Shown here: positions 17,581 to 29,487 of the stretch, one piece after another | Numbering within the stretch: the first letter of the stretch is position 1 | Layout: each line of letters starts with the position of its first letter | NCBI RefSeq assembly: GCF_004803505.1 | Contig: NZ_SSWH01000004.1 | Coordinates: 124,001 to 188,000 of the forward strand | Source: Arthrobacter echini | GTDB lineage: Bacteria; Actinomycetota; Actinomycetes; Actinomycetales; Micrococcaceae | Reading direction: 5' to 3' | DNA: 64,000 nucleotides | Notes under the pieces: model-generated | Seen by the model: the letters and a program-made list of their open reading frames with translations, nothing else | Told to the model about the DNA's origin: nothing | The model's database searches: none | Translations under genes and position numbers: made by a program

Positions 17581-19038
17581 GTGGATGACCTGTTCAGCGC
17601 AGCAGCGGAGGACGACGCGCCCGCCCCTGGTGGAAGTTCCTCGGGGAGCGGCCCGCGCAGCCCCCTTGCCGTGCGGATGCGACCGCGCAGCCTGGACGAG
17701 GTGGTGGGGCAGCAGCACCTGCTCGGCCGGGGCTCACCTCTGCGTACTCTCGCCGGTGAGCAGGATCCCGGTGCACATGCTGCCCCCTCGTCGGTGATCC
17801 TCTGGGGTCCACCGGGGACCGGTAAGACGACGCTCGCCCACGTGATCGCACGCGGCCGGGGCCGCACGTTCGTGGAACTCTCGGCCGTCACGGCCGGGGT
17901 GAAGGACGTGCGGCGGGTGATGGACGAGGCACTGACCGCGCGCGATCTGTACCGACGGACCACGATCCTGTTCCTCGACGAGATCCACCGCTTCAACAAG
18001 GCCCAGCAGGACGCACTCCTGCCCGGCGTCGAGAACGGCTGGGTGGTGCTGATCGCCGCTACCACCGAGAACCCGTCCTTCTCCGTGGTCTCGCCCCTGC
18101 TGTCCCGCTCGCTGCTGCAGACACTGCGCCCACTCGACGAGGCCGACATCCGGGGCCTGCTCCAGCGCGCGGTCGAGGACGAGCGCGGTCTGGCCGGATC
18201 CGTCGAGGTCTCCCAGGAGGCGCTCGATCACCTCGTCCGCCTGGCGGCGGGCGACGCCCGGCGCGGGCTCACCGCTCTCGAGGCCGCGGCCGGCGTCGCC
18301 CGCTCCGAGCAGGCGACGCCGGTGGAGGGCTCAGCGGAGGGCTCGGTAGAGGGCTCAGTTGAGGGCGAGGAAGCCGAGGACGCGGACACGGAGGTGCTTC
18401 CTGCGCTCGTGACACTGGAGCACGCGGAGAAAGCCGTGGATGTAGCCGCCCTGCGGTACGACCGCGCGGGGGACCAGCACTACGACGTCGCAAGTGCCTT
18501 CATCAAGTCCCTCCGCGGATCCGACGTCGACGCCGCACTGCACTACCTCGCCAGGATGCTCGAGGCAGGGGAGGATCCGAGATTCGTCGCCCGGCGGCTG
18601 ATGATCTCCGCAGCGGAGGATGTGGGGATGGCCGACCCCACTGCACTGCAGACCGCTGTCGCGGCAGCACAGGCGGTGCAGCTCGTCGGGATGCCCGAGG
18701 CCCGCCTCATCCTCGCCGAAGCCGTGGTGCACATCGCCACCGCGCCCAAGTCCAACGCCGCGTACAACGGCATCAATGCCGCCGTCGCCGACGTCAGGGC
18801 CGGCCGGGGCCAGGGCATTCCCGCGCACCTGCGGGACGCCCACTATCCGGGCGCCGCGCAGCTCGGCCACGGCAAGGGCTATACGTACTCGCACAACGAG
18901 CCACACGGGATCGCAGCCCAGCAGTACGCACCGGACGACCTCGCCGAACGCAATTACTACGAGCCGACCGACCGTGGCATGGAGCGGGACATCGCCTCGC
19001 GGCTGTCCCGGCTACGCCGCATCATCCGCGGGAAGTAG
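17581..19038 (+). CDS. rarA: Replication-associated recombination protein A
   Basis: A 485-aa AAA+ ATPase acting at stalled forks. It has Walker [11 protein letters not shown] (K82), Walker [12 protein letters not shown] (about 136), an ATTENPSF sensor 1 and the C-terminal tetramerisation region with KGYTYSHN. The GTG at 17581 yields the family-typical start [10 protein letters not shown]; a GTG 9 nt upstream is possible. An acidic insertion of short EGS repeats lies at about 248-271, between the AAA lid and the C-terminal domain. Confidence 0.95.
   Translation: MDDLFSAAAEDDAPAPGGSSSGSGPRSPLAVRMRPRSLDEVVGQQHLLGRGSPLRTLAGEQDPGAHAAPSSVILWGPPGTGKTTLAHVIARGRGRTFVELSAVTAGVKDVRRVMDEALTARDLYRRTTILFLDEIHRFNKAQQDALLPGVENGWVVLIAATTENPSFSVVSPLLSRSLLQTLRPLDEADIRGLLQRAVEDERGLAGSVEVSQEALDHLVRLAAGDARRGLTALEAAAGVARSEQATPVEGSAEGSVEGSVEGEEAEDADTEVLPALVTLEHAEKAVDVAALRYDRAGDQHYDVASAFIKSLRGSDVDAALHYLARMLEAGEDPRFVARRLMISAAEDVGMADPTALQTAVAAAQAVQLVGMPEARLILAEAVVHIATAPKSNAAYNGINAAVADVRAGRGQGIPAHLRDAHYPGAAQLGHGKGYTYSHNEPHGIAAQQYAPDDLAERNYYEPTDRGMERDIASRLSRLRRIIRGK
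18322..18366 (+). repeat. Intragenic GAGGGCTC repeat in rarA
   Basis: Three GAGGGCTC units 15 bp apart encode an in-frame EGS(A/V) repeat in the RarA linker; a fourth, degenerate unit (GAGGGCGA) follows. Confidence 0.75.
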
Positions 19039-19129
19039 GGGCACAGGGGGTGGGTTGCGCCAGTAGCCGTCAGGGGCGCACCGGCCACATCCGTGCCGGC
19101 CGAATTCGGTTGCTCCCCACCGTGACTGC

Positions 19130-19260
19130 TAGCATTGGACGCTGACTGGCAAGTCGTCGTGTACCAGCCGTCTCCCCGTGGTCCGCAGCAGGATATCTGC
19201 TGTGTGCAGCGGTGGCGGCCGGGGTGGCGGACTGTAGTACCGGGAAGCGGCCAATCCCGG
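19130..19260 (+). promoter_or_regulatory. Candidate promoter and structured leader of rpsD
   Basis: A TAGCAT -10-like box (19130-19135) is followed in the long 5' region by an 8-bp hairpin (19184-19204, core CAGCAG/CTGCTG) and a CCGGGA/TCCCGG hairpin (19240-19260). S4 represses its own mRNA in several bacteria, so this could be an autogenous site, but I match it to no known family. The rest of the 19039-19352 gap shows no gene. Confidence 0.35.
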
Positions 19261-19352
19261 CTCTCCGCAAGTGGAGGCCAGCGACACCAGGAAGTGCGGA
19301 TGCCCTCGCGGTCGAGTCCGTTTCTTCGCCGCAAAAACATCGAAAGGTAGAC

Positions 19353-19979
19353 GTGGCCAACAACACACGTGCCCGTCGGAAGGTTCGCATCTCGCGGGCC
19401 CTCGGCATCGCTTTGACCCCGAAGGCAGAGAAGTACCTCGAGCGCCGGCCCTATGCGCCGGGCCAGCACGGACGTGCGCGTCGCAAGCAGGACAGCGACT
19501 ACGCCGTACGGTTGCGCGAGAAGCAGCGTCTGCGCGCCCAGTACAACATCCGCGAGGCCCAGATGGCCCGTGTCTTCGAAGAGGCCCGCCGCACCGCAGG
19601 TCTGACCGGTGAGAATCTGATCGAGCTGCTCGAGATGCGCCTCGACGCCCTCGTGCTGCGTGCCGGATTCGCCCGCACCAGCGCCCAGGCCCGCCAGCTG
19701 ATCGTCCACCGCCACATCATGGTCGACGGCGCCCGGGTCGATCGTCCGTCCTTCCGCGTGGCCGAGGGGCAGCTCATCCACGTCCACAGCCGCAGTGAGA
19801 CCATGGTTCCGCTGCAGGTTGCCGCCGCAGGTGCGCACCGTGACGTCCTTCCCGCGGTTCCCGGCTATCTCGACGTGCAGCTCGACAAGCTCCAGGCTCG
19901 CCTCGTGCGCCGACCGAAGCGCTCCGAGGTCCCCGTGACCTGCGAAGAGCAGCTCGTCGTCGAGTACTACGCTCGCTGA
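19353..19979 (+). CDS. rpsD: 30S ribosomal protein S4
   Basis: A 208-aa primary 16S rRNA-binding protein. It shows NNTRARRKVRISRALGI at the N-terminus, RRPYAPGQHGR, and the S4 RNA-binding domain with MRLDALVLRAGFA and HIMVDGARVDRPSF. The GTG start at 19353 follows AAAGG. It lies outside the alpha ribosomal operon, as usual in actinobacteria, as a single-gene unit with its own leader and terminator. This version lacks the zinc cysteines. Confidence 0.97.
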   Translation: MANNTRARRKVRISRALGIALTPKAEKYLERRPYAPGQHGRARRKQDSDYAVRLREKQRLRAQYNIREAQMARVFEEARRTAGLTGENLIELLEMRLDALVLRAGFARTSAQARQLIVHRHIMVDGARVDRPSFRVAEGQLIHVHSRSETMVPLQVAAAGAHRDVLPAVPGYLDVQLDKLQARLVRRPKRSEVPVTCEEQLVVEYYAR

Positions 19980-20037
19980 TCCACCGCATCCCGGTCGGCG
20001 CCTGATCAGGATCGGGGCGCCGACGACGGCATGCCGA

Positions 20038-20073
20038 GGAAGAGCCCGTGGCGATGCCACGGGCTCTTCCTTC
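20038..20073 (+). terminator. Intrinsic terminator of rpsD
   Basis: A perfect 15-bp stem GGAAGAGCCCGTGGC / GCCACGGGCTCTTCC with a 3-nt loop, followed by TTCTGT, 58 nt past the rpsD stop. Confidence 0.88.
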
Positions 20074-20147
20074 TGTAAGGTACTAAGAGCAAGAATCCCC
20101 ATGCCCGGCCTCGATACGAGGCCACCCCTGCGTAAAGGAGACCGCCC

Positions 20148-20522
20148 ATGTCAGGTGGAGACATTGCGGGCCTGATAGCTGCTGGCGTGTTCGCCGTCCT
20201 GGTGCTGCTGCTCGCCGTGCCGATCTGGAAGCTCGGCCGAGTGTTCGACGAGCTGCGCAAGACCATCCGCACGGTCACGGATGAGACGACCCCGCTGATC
20301 GAGGAGGTCACGAGCACCGTGAGCACCACGCACCAGCAGCTCAAGACGGTCGACGGCATCACCACGAACGTCTCGGACGCCTCGGCCAACATCTCCGCGC
20401 TGTCATCGCTGGTCGCGGCGACGATCGGTGCGCCGCTCATCAAGGTGTCGGCGTTCTCCTACGCGGTGCGCTCCGCGTTCGCCGCCAGGACTGTTCCCAC
20501 GCGTCGGCGCCGCAGCCGTTAG
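20148..20522 (+). CDS. DUF948 domain-containing membrane protein
   Basis: A 124-aa protein with one N-terminal membrane helix (about 6-28, rich in Ala, Val and Leu) followed by a long amphipathic, coiled-coil-like region with many Thr/Val heptads (about 30-95), then a basic tail. This matches the DUF948 family, of unknown function. ATG 20148 follows AAAGGAGA. It is 22 bp upstream of the DUF6167 gene and in the same unit as alaS, an arrangement conserved in related actinobacteria. Confidence 0.85.
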   Translation: MSGGDIAGLIAAGVFAVLVLLLAVPIWKLGRVFDELRKTIRTVTDETTPLIEEVTSTVSTTHQQLKTVDGITTNVSDASANISALSSLVAATIGAPLIKVSAFSYAVRSAFAARTVPTRRRRSR

Positions 20523-20544
20523 CCCCACTGAAACGGAGAGAACG

Positions 20545-20838
20545 ATGATCAGAAGAGCTTTCTGGCTGGCTGCCGGGATCACCATCGGTGTCGTCGCCGT
20601 ACGGAAGGTTTCCCAGGCCAAGGCCACTCTCGGTCCCCAGGGAGTGAATCGCGCCGTCGGGCAGATCAGCGACAGCATCGCCGACTTCGCCGACGCACTG
20701 CGTACAGCCATGACGCAGCGGGAGAACGACCTGCGCTCGGCCCTCGGCGTCGAGGTGCCTACCCCTGAAGCCCCTGATACCGCGGTGGTCGCAGCCGAGG
20801 CGACTGCTCCTCACCCCACCCGGCGGTCCCTGCGCTGA
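20545..20838 (+). CDS. DUF6167 family small membrane protein
   Basis: A 97-aa protein with an N-terminal membrane segment (RRAFWLAAGITIGVVAV, about 3-20), then a helical QISDSIADFADALRTAMTQRE region and an alanine-rich tail. The name is recalled from the small gene next to alaS in actinobacteria. The function is unknown. ATG 20545 has an ACGGAGAG site. It is probably co-expressed with the DUF948 gene. Confidence 0.75.
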   Translation: MIRRAFWLAAGITIGVVAVRKVSQAKATLGPQGVNRAVGQISDSIADFADALRTAMTQRENDLRSALGVEVPTPEAPDTAVVAAEATAPHPTRRSLR

Positions 20839-21012
20839 TCACCCGCATCAACGATCGCGGTACGTCCGTCACCTCCTGCCGGAGCCTCACGGACGCGGCG
20901 CGGCAGGAGGCGCGGTCACCGCTGCCGGAACGGTCCGTCGGAAGGCCCCGGCTCGTGTGGTCCGGACCGCCGCGCCACTGTGCACCGCCCACCTCACCGA
21001 AGGATCTGCCCC

Positions 21013-23691
21013 ATGAAGTCCCATGAGATCGCCAGTCGCTGGCTGAGCTACTTCGAGAAGAACGGGCACACCGTGGTGCCCTCCGCGTCGCTGGTGTCCT
21101 CCGACCCTTCCCTCCTGTTCACGGTCGCCGGGATGGTGCCCTTCATCCCGTATCTGACGGCGCGCGAGGAAGCTCCGTACGACAGGGCGACGAGCGTCCA
21201 GAAGTGCATCCGCACGGGAGATATCGAGGAAGTCGGCAAGACGGCACGGCACGGTACCTTCTTCCAGATGTGCGGCAATTTCTCCTTCGGCGACTACTTC
21301 AAGGCCGACGCGATCCGCATGGCCTGGGAACTGCTCACCAGCAGTCCGGCCGAGGGTGGCTTCGGTCTGCCCGCCGAGCGGCTCTGGATCACGGTCTACC
21401 ACGAGGACGAGGAAGCGCTGGCCATCTGGCGTGACGGCGTCGGCGTTCCGGCGGAGCGCATCCAGAAGATGGGCAAGAAGGACAACTACTGGTCCACCGG
21501 CCAGCCAGGCCCCGCCGGACCCTGCTCCGAGATCTTCTACGACCGCGGACCCGCCTACGGAGTCGACGGTGGCCCCGAGGCCGACGACGCGCGCTACGTG
21601 GAGATCTGGAATCTCGTCTTCATGCAGTACCAGCGCGGCGAGGGCATCGGCAAGGACGACTTCGAGATCCTCGGCGAACTGCCGAAGAAGAACATCGACA
21701 CGGGCCTGGGCCTGGAGCGCCTCGCGATGGTCCTGCAGGGCGTGGAGAACATGTACGAGACGGACCAGGTCCGCCCCGTGCTCGATCGCGCCGCCGCCCT
21801 CAGTGGGAAGACCTACACGAGCGCCGAGTCGGCGGAGGATCCCCACCACGCCGACGACGTACGCCTGCGGGTGGTCGCCGATCACATCAGATCCTCCCTG
21901 ATGCTCATCTCCGACGGGGTGAGCCCCTCCAACGAGGGCCGCGGCTACGTGCTGCGCCGCCTCATCCGGCGGGCAGTGCGCGCGATGCGGTTGCTCGGGG
22001 TGGAGAAGGCATGCCTGCCCGAGCTGCTCCCGGCCTCGCGGGACGCGATGAAGGGGTCCTATCCGGAGGTCGAGGCGGATTTCGAGCGCATCAGCCGGAT
22101 CGCCTACGCAGAGGAGAAGGCGTTCCTGCGGACCATCGCCTCCGGCACCGCACGGCTCGAGGAGGCCGTCCGCGAGTCGCTCGCCGAGAAACGCCCGCTG
22201 TCCGGTGAGGATGCGTTCAGCCTCCACGACACCTACGGTTTCCCGATCGACCTGACGCTCGAGATGGCAGAGGAAGCCGGACTCGACGTGGACGCCGAGG
22301 GTTTCCGCTCGCTGATGCTCGAACAGCGCCAGCGGGCCCAGGCCGACGCGCGCGGGAAGAAGGCCGGTCACGCCGATCTGTCCGTGTTCACCGAGCTGCT
22401 CGGACGCGGCCGGACGATCTTCACCGGATATGACGAGCTCACCTCGGAGGCGGTCGTCGTCGCCCTCCTGGACAAGGGACAGTCCATCCCGAGTGCGCTG
22501 CAGGGCGACGAGATCGAGGTGGTCCTGGACCAGACACCGTTCTACGCCGAGGCCGGTGGCCAGGCGGCCGACGTCGGACTCATCTCCGGCGACGGTTTCG
22601 TCCTCGAGGTGCTCGATGTCCAGAGTCCCCTCAAGGGGCTGAGCGTCCACCGCGCGGTCGTCCGTGAGGGCGAAGCGGTTGCCGGCGCCCGCGTCACTGC
22701 TGCCGTGGACCGTCAGCGGCGGCACGCGGGGGAGCAGGCGCACTCGGGGACGCATATCGTCCACGCCGCCCTGCACGAGATCCTCGGGCCGGAGGCGCTG
22801 CAGCGCGGCTCGTTCAACAAGGCCGGGTACCTGCGCTTCGACTTCTCCTGGGGAGAGGGCATCAGCGCCGCTGCGCGCTCGGAGATCGAGGAGGTCTCCA
22901 ATATCGCCATCCGCAACAACTACGAGGTGGAGACGAAGATCATGTCGCTCGCCGAGGCAAAGGAGCTCGGCGCGACGGCGCTGTTCGGGGAGGCCTACGG
23001 CGACACCGTGCGCGTCGTCGAGATGAACGCGGACTTCTCCCGGGAGCTGTGCGGTGGCACGCATGTGGCCTCGACGTCGCTCATCGGCAGCCTGACGCTG
23101 CTCGGCGAGCAATCGGTCGGGTCGGGCAACCGGCGCGTGGAAGCCCTGGTGGGTCTCGACGCGTTCCGTCACCTGGCGGCCGAGCGTGCCCTGGTCTCGG
23201 AGCTCTCGGACATGCTCAAGGTGCCGTCCGTCCAGCTGCCCGAGCGTCTGAGCGCAACTCTGAGCAGACTCAAGAATGCCGAGAAGGAACTCGACCGGCT
23301 GCGCAAGGAACAGCTCGTCGCCGCTGCCGGGGCCCTCGTGGACACCGCGATCGACGTCGACGGGGTGCGCGTGATCGCCCACGACGCCGGCGAGATCGCA
23401 GGTGCCGACGAGCTGCGGACGCTGGTGCTGGATCTGCGCGGGCGCCTGGGGTCCGAACCCGCCGTGGTGGCAGCCACCGGCGTCTCGCAGGACCGCCCAC
23501 TGGTCCTCGTGGCGACCAACGAGGGTGCCCGCAGTACCGGCATCAGGGCCGGTGCGCTGGTGCGGACGGCCGCGACGATCCTCGGCGGTGGTGGTGGCGG
23601 GAAGGACGACGTCGCCCAGGGCGGCGGCGCCGACGCCTCGCGCATCCCCGACGCCCTGGCGGCAATCCGCACGGCGGTTGCGGAACGCTGA
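21013..23691 (+). CDS. alaS: Alanine--tRNA ligase
   Basis: An 892-aa class II synthetase. The catalytic domain contains FFQMCGNFSFGDYFK and GLGLERLAMVLQG. The editing domain has HSGTHIVHAALHEI and the zinc/editing signature ELCGGTHVAST. The C-terminal C-Ala domain ends in a GGGGGGKDDVAQGGG motif. Length and order are normal. ATG 21013 has an AAGGAT site. It is 8 bp upstream of ruvX. Confidence 0.98.
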   Translation: MKSHEIASRWLSYFEKNGHTVVPSASLVSSDPSLLFTVAGMVPFIPYLTAREEAPYDRATSVQKCIRTGDIEEVGKTARHGTFFQMCGNFSFGDYFKADAIRMAWELLTSSPAEGGFGLPAERLWITVYHEDEEALAIWRDGVGVPAERIQKMGKKDNYWSTGQPGPAGPCSEIFYDRGPAYGVDGGPEADDARYVEIWNLVFMQYQRGEGIGKDDFEILGELPKKNIDTGLGLERLAMVLQGVENMYETDQVRPVLDRAAALSGKTYTSAESAEDPHHADDVRLRVVADHIRSSLMLISDGVSPSNEGRGYVLRRLIRRAVRAMRLLGVEKACLPELLPASRDAMKGSYPEVEADFERISRIAYAEEKAFLRTIASGTARLEEAVRESLAEKRPLSGEDAFSLHDTYGFPIDLTLEMAEEAGLDVDAEGFRSLMLEQRQRAQADARGKKAGHADLSVFTELLGRGRTIFTGYDELTSEAVVVALLDKGQSIPSALQGDEIEVVLDQTPFYAEAGGQAADVGLISGDGFVLEVLDVQSPLKGLSVHRAVVREGEAVAGARVTAAVDRQRRHAGEQAHSGTHIVHAALHEILGPEALQRGSFNKAGYLRFDFSWGEGISAAARSEIEEVSNIAIRNNYEVETKIMSLAEAKELGATALFGEAYGDTVRVVEMNADFSRELCGGTHVASTSLIGSLTLLGEQSVGSGNRRVEALVGLDAFRHLAAERALVSELSDMLKVPSVQLPERLSATLSRLKNAEKELDRLRKEQLVAAAGALVDTAIDVDGVRVIAHDAGEIAGADELRTLVLDLRGRLGSEPAVVAATGVSQDRPLVLVATNEGARSTGIRAGALVRTAATILGGGGGGKDDVAQGGGADASRIPDALAAIRTAVAER

Positions 23692-23699
23692 GGTCTGCG

Positions 23700-24311
23700 A
23701 TGACGGGACGGCCACCGACGACGGGCGACGAGAGTGCGGCTGCCTACCCCTACGGTCCGAAGCTCGGTGTCGACGTGGGGCAGGCCAGAGTGGGTGTGGC
23801 AGCCAGCGACAGGGATGCTCTGCTCGCGACTCCGGTCCGCACGCTGAAACGCGATCAGCGGCGGAACCACGACGTGCGACTGCTGGTGCGGGAGGCCGTC
23901 GAGCGTGATGCGGTGCAGATCGTCATCGGGCTGCCGAAGAATCTCAGCGGTCGCGAAGGAGCGTCCGCCGACATGGCGAGGACGTACGCCGGACTCGTCG
24001 CCGAGGAGCTCGCACGCCAGTCCCGGTCCATCCCGGTTCGCCTGGTCGACGAGCGCCTGAGCACGGTCTCGGCCCATCGCTCCCTTCACGCGGCTGGCCT
24101 CAGCAGCCGTGAGCATCGTAAGGTGGTCGATCAGGTGGCGGCCGTCGAAATACTCCAGCACGCCATCGACATGCAACGATCACGTGGTCGTGACGTGGGG
24201 GATCCGGTCCATGCACCCGAGGTCGCGGGCGTCGAGCGCCCACCGCAGAACCCGACGGAGGAGCCAGCCATGAAGAACATGTCATCGAGCAGAGAGGAAG
24301 CGGGATCGTGA
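23700..24311 (+). CDS. ruvX: Holliday junction resolvase RuvX (YqgF)
   Basis: A 203-aa RNase H-fold nuclease, essential in many bacteria and linked to rRNA processing. It has GVDVGQARVGVA (first acidic strand), VIGLPKNLSG, VRLVDERLST and DQVAAVEILQ (last Asp). A C-terminal extension of about 35 residues is unconserved. It overlaps mltG by a GTGA junction and follows alaS directly. Confidence 0.94.
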   Translation: MTGRPPTTGDESAAAYPYGPKLGVDVGQARVGVAASDRDALLATPVRTLKRDQRRNHDVRLLVREAVERDAVQIVIGLPKNLSGREGASADMARTYAGLVAEELARQSRSIPVRLVDERLSTVSAHRSLHAAGLSSREHRKVVDQVAAVEILQHAIDMQRSRGRDVGDPVHAPEVAGVERPPQNPTEEPAMKNMSSSREEAGS

Positions 24312-25552
24312 GTCGCGAGACCGACGCCGCTTCCTCCACCGAGGGCGCCGACGAGGCCGGTGGCGCCACCGTGTACAGCGGCACCGACGACCAGGACGGC
24401 TGGAACGACCACCCCGAGCCGGTCGAGGAGTTCTTCACGGAGCAGGACGAGGACGGGTCCTACACGGAGGCACCGAAGGTGAAGGCCCGGCAGCGGCGCC
24501 GCCGTCGTCGCACCGTGATCGTCCTCGTGGTGTTGCTGGTCTTCGCCGGGACCGTCTACGGCGCCGCTCTGCTTCTCCGCGACCTGATCGGCTTCAACGA
24601 GGTCACCGACTACGCCGGTCCCGGCGGGGAGGAGACGGTGTTCACCGTCGAGCAGGGCGCGGGAGCGCTGGCCATCGGCAACGCGCTGGAGAGTGAGGAC
24701 ATCGTCGCCGACTCGGGTGTCTTCGTGACAGCCCTCAGCGAGATCTCCGAGGGCCGGGAGGTACAGCCCGGCGAGTACGAGCTGCGGGAGCAGATGTCGT
24801 CCGCGGAGGCAGCCGAGGCACTGCTCGGCGATGATCCCACGCTCGTCTCCTATGCCGCCATCGCCCGCGACCTGCGCCAGAACGAGGTCCTCGACATCCT
24901 CGCCGAGGCCACGGCCATACCGGTCGAGGAGTTCACGGCCCTGGCCGACGATCCGGCGCAGTTCGGGCTTCCCCCACAGGCCCTGTCGCTCGAGGGCTAT
25001 CTCCATCCGGGGGAGTACCGCTTCGACATCGACGCGACCGCCACGGACATCCTCACCGAGATGATCACCGCCACCACCGATCGTCTGGTCGAGGACGGGG
25101 TGACGGACCCGGACGAGCAGTACCGGATCCTGACCATCGCCAGCATCGTGCAGGCCGAGGCGCAGGAGGGCGACTACGCCACCGTCGCCGGGTCGATCAC
25201 CAACCGGCTGACCCCGGGGAACACCGAGACCAACGGCTACCTGCAGTCCGACGCGACGGTCGCCTATGGACTGGGTGAGCGGACCTATCAGCTCACCCCG
25301 GAGGAGAAGGCGGACAAATCCAATCCGTACAACACCTTCGCCAACCCCGGTCTCCCCGAGGGACCCATCGGCTCACCGAGTGACGAGGCCATCGACGCCG
25401 CCGTGAACCCGGCGGATGTGCCGTTCTACTTCTGGGTCACGGTGAATCTCGAGACCGGTGAGACGAAGTTCTCCGAGACGTACGCCGAGCATCTCGGGTA
25501 CGTCCAGGAATACGAACAGTGGTGCTCGGAGAACGAAGGGCAGTGCGAGTAG
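24308..25552 (+). CDS. mltG: Endolytic murein transglycosylase
   Basis: A 414-aa membrane-anchored enzyme that cleaves nascent glycan strands. It has an acidic cytosolic N-terminus, a basic stop (RQRRRRRR), one membrane helix (69-90) and the YceG domain with catalytic E284 in IVQAEA, then SDATVAYG and the signature NPYNTFANPGLPEGPI. The C-terminus has two cysteines (WCSENEGQCE), perhaps a disulfide outside the cell. It is coupled to ruvX and aroE. Confidence 0.95.
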   Translation: MSRETDAASSTEGADEAGGATVYSGTDDQDGWNDHPEPVEEFFTEQDEDGSYTEAPKVKARQRRRRRRTVIVLVVLLVFAGTVYGAALLLRDLIGFNEVTDYAGPGGEETVFTVEQGAGALAIGNALESEDIVADSGVFVTALSEISEGREVQPGEYELREQMSSAEAAEALLGDDPTLVSYAAIARDLRQNEVLDILAEATAIPVEEFTALADDPAQFGLPPQALSLEGYLHPGEYRFDIDATATDILTEMITATTDRLVEDGVTDPDEQYRILTIASIVQAEAQEGDYATVAGSITNRLTPGNTETNGYLQSDATVAYGLGERTYQLTPEEKADKSNPYNTFANPGLPEGPIGSPSDEAIDAAVNPADVPFYFWVTVNLETGETKFSETYAEHLGYVQEYEQWCSENEGQCE

Positions 25553-25555
25553 CCC

Positions 25556-26437
25556 GTGCCGCCTGAGCTCGGCGCCGGGCGGTTCCGGGCCACCGTGATC
25601 GGGTCACCGATCGGGCACTCGAAATCCCCGAGACTCCACGCGGCTGCGTACCAGGCCCTTGGCATCGACTGCGCCTACAGCGCCCTCGACGTCGACGAAC
25701 ATCGTCTGCCCGGTTTCGTCGACGAGGTGCGTCGCAGCCCCGGATGGCGCGGGGTCTCCGTGACCATGCCGGTGAAGGCGGCCATGGCGCGGCTCGTCGA
25801 CGACATCACCGATCCCGCACGCGTCCTCGAGGTGGTCAACACCGTCGTCGTCACCGGCACCGGTTCGGACCGGGTCCTCACGGGGCACAACACCGACGTC
25901 TCCGGGGTGGCCGGCGCGCTCGTCGCTGCCGGCGTACAGCGCGTGGAGCAGGCCACCGTCCTCGGCGGCGGGGCGACGGCGGCGGCAGCGATCGCGGCCC
26001 TCGCGCGGCTCGGAGCAGCGGAGTGCAGTGTGCTCGTCCGCCGCCCGGCCGCCGTGGCCGGGGAGTTGCACCGCCTCGGCGGTGAGCTCGGTGTGGAGAT
26101 CGGAATCGTCCCCTGGGACGAGGGCGTCCGGTCGGTGCGTGCGGCCGACGTCCTCGTCTCGACCCTCCCGCCACGCGGGGCCGACGGACTCGCCGACCGG
26201 CTCCGGGCCGATGCGCACTTCGCCACGACCGGGAGACTGCTCGACGTCGCCTATGATCCCTGGCCCAGTGCCCTGGCCTCCCTCTGGCAGCAGCGCGGCG
26301 GCACGATGATCCCCGGACTCGACATGCTGATCCAGCAGGCGGCGGAACAGGTCCGTCTCTTCTTCCCCGAGGTCCGGCAGGATCGCGCCCAGGTCCTGGA
26401 CGCGATGTATGACGCAGTGGGCGCTGCCCGGCACTGA
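25556..26437 (+). CDS. aroE: Shikimate dehydrogenase
   Basis: A 293-aa NADP enzyme reducing 3-dehydroshikimate. Substrate-site motifs are [10 protein letters not shown] near the N-terminus, SVTMPVK (catalytic lysine) and NTD in GHNTDVSGV; the dinucleotide loop is [14 protein letters not shown] start 3 bp after mltG suggests coupling. With aroC, aroK and aroB it gives four of the seven shikimate steps. Confidence 0.94.
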   Translation: MPPELGAGRFRATVIGSPIGHSKSPRLHAAAYQALGIDCAYSALDVDEHRLPGFVDEVRRSPGWRGVSVTMPVKAAMARLVDDITDPARVLEVVNTVVVTGTGSDRVLTGHNTDVSGVAGALVAAGVQRVEQATVLGGGATAAAAIAALARLGAAECSVLVRRPAAVAGELHRLGGELGVEIGIVPWDEGVRSVRAADVLVSTLPPRGADGLADRLRADAHFATTGRLLDVAYDPWPSALASLWQQRGGTMIPGLDMLIQQAAEQVRLFFPEVRQDRAQVLDAMYDAVGAARH

Positions 26438-26469
26438 TCCGTCCGGCGCCGCATGGCAGTATGGAAGCC

Positions 26470-27678
26470 ATGGTGCGTTGGCTGACAGCAGGAGAATCCC
26501 ACGGTCCGGCCGTGGTCGGGATCATCGAGGGGATACCCGCAGGGATCGGTGTCACCAGCTCCGACATCCAGGATGCCCTGGCGCGACGCCGGCTCGGCTA
26601 CGGCCGCGGCGCCCGCATGAAGTTCGAACGCGACGAGGTCCGGATCACCGGTGGTGTGCGGCACGGACTCACGCAGGGCGGCCCCGTGGCCATCGAGGTC
26701 GCGAACACCGAGTGGCCGAAATGGGACAGGATCATGTCCGCGGATCCGCTGGGGGAGGAGGACGCCGCGGACCTCGCCGCGTCCGCGCGCAATGCACCGC
26801 TGACCCGGCCGAGGCCGGGCCATGCAGATTTCACCGGGATGCAGAAGTACGGCTTCGACGAGGCGCGTCCGGTCCTGGAGCGCGCCAGTGCCCGTGAGAC
26901 CGCCACCCGGGTTGCCCTCGGTACCGTCGCCGCACAGTTCCTGGCGGGACTGGGCATCCGGCTGGTCAGTCACACCGTGTCCATCGCGACCGTCTCCGTC
27001 CCCGATGACGCGACACTGCCCGGACCGGAGAATCTCATCGCGCTCGACGCCGATCCCCTGCGCTGTTTCCACCGCGACACCTCGGACGCCATGGTCGCGG
27101 AGGTCGACGCCGCGCGGAAGGACGGCGAGACACTCGGCGGCGTCGTCGAGGTCCTTGCCTACGGTCTGCCACCCGGGCTCGGCAGCTATGTCCACTGGGA
27201 CAGGCGCCTGGACTCGCGTCTCGCAGCTGCCCTCATGGGAATCCAGGCCATCAAGGGCGTGGAGATCGGTGACGGCTTCGTCACAGCCGCGCGGCGGGGC
27301 ACGGCGGCCCACGACGAGATCGTGCGCGACGACGACGGCAGGATCGCACGAGCCAGCAATCGGGCCGGGGGGATCGAGGGCGGCATGAGCATCGGGGAGG
27401 TCCTGCGCGTGCGCGCCGCGATGAAGCCGATCGCCACCGTCCCGAGGGCCTTGCGCACGGTGGACGTCAGGACCGGGGAAGCAGCACGGGCACACCACCA
27501 GCGGTCGGACGTCTGTGCGGTTCCGGCGGCCGGCGTGGTGGCCGAGGCGATGGTCGCCCTCGTCCTCGCGGACGCCGTCACCGAGAAGTTCGGCGGGGAC
27601 AGTCTTCAGGAGACCGCCCGCAACCTGCGCACGTACCTCGAGAGCATCCCGGAGTTCCTGGGCTCCGCCGGATCCTGA
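26470..27678 (+). CDS. aroC: Chorismate synthase
   Basis: A 402-aa FMN-dependent enzyme converting EPSP to chorismate. It has [14 protein letters not shown] at the start, [38 protein letters not shown] and the C-terminal [13 protein letters not shown] chose ATG 26470 because the family begins directly before [12 protein letters not shown] 26461 is in frame and possible. Confidence 0.97.
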   Translation: MVRWLTAGESHGPAVVGIIEGIPAGIGVTSSDIQDALARRRLGYGRGARMKFERDEVRITGGVRHGLTQGGPVAIEVANTEWPKWDRIMSADPLGEEDAADLAASARNAPLTRPRPGHADFTGMQKYGFDEARPVLERASARETATRVALGTVAAQFLAGLGIRLVSHTVSIATVSVPDDATLPGPENLIALDADPLRCFHRDTSDAMVAEVDAARKDGETLGGVVEVLAYGLPPGLGSYVHWDRRLDSRLAAALMGIQAIKGVEIGDGFVTAARRGTAAHDEIVRDDDGRIARASNRAGGIEGGMSIGEVLRVRAAMKPIATVPRALRTVDVRTGEAARAHHQRSDVCAVPAAGVVAEAMVALVLADAVTEKFGGDSLQETARNLRTYLESIPEFLGSAGS

Positions 27679-27686
27679 CGATACCG

Positions 27687-29364
<1,678 letters not shown>

Positions 29365-29369
29365 CCGTA

Positions 29370-29398
29370 CGTCGCTCCCGTAGCGGAGTGAGCCGACG
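29370..29398 (+). terminator. Possible weak terminator after aroB
   Basis: An imperfect inverted repeat (CGTCG...CGACG with an inner CTC/GAG) starts 6 nt after the aroB stop. No U-tract. Confidence 0.35.
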
Positions 29399-29487
29399 GC
29401 GCGCAGTGATTCGCGCAGGGTAGACTGATCTACGGACTTCTGGCGCGACTCCGCGTGCCCGCCGCGCCTCGGCCGGCCCATCTCCCC

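Noticed and set aside
20887-23715. 942-aa minus-strand ORF opposite alaS
   Set aside because: Antisense frame of a clear alanyl-tRNA synthetase; GC-rich codons leave it open by chance.
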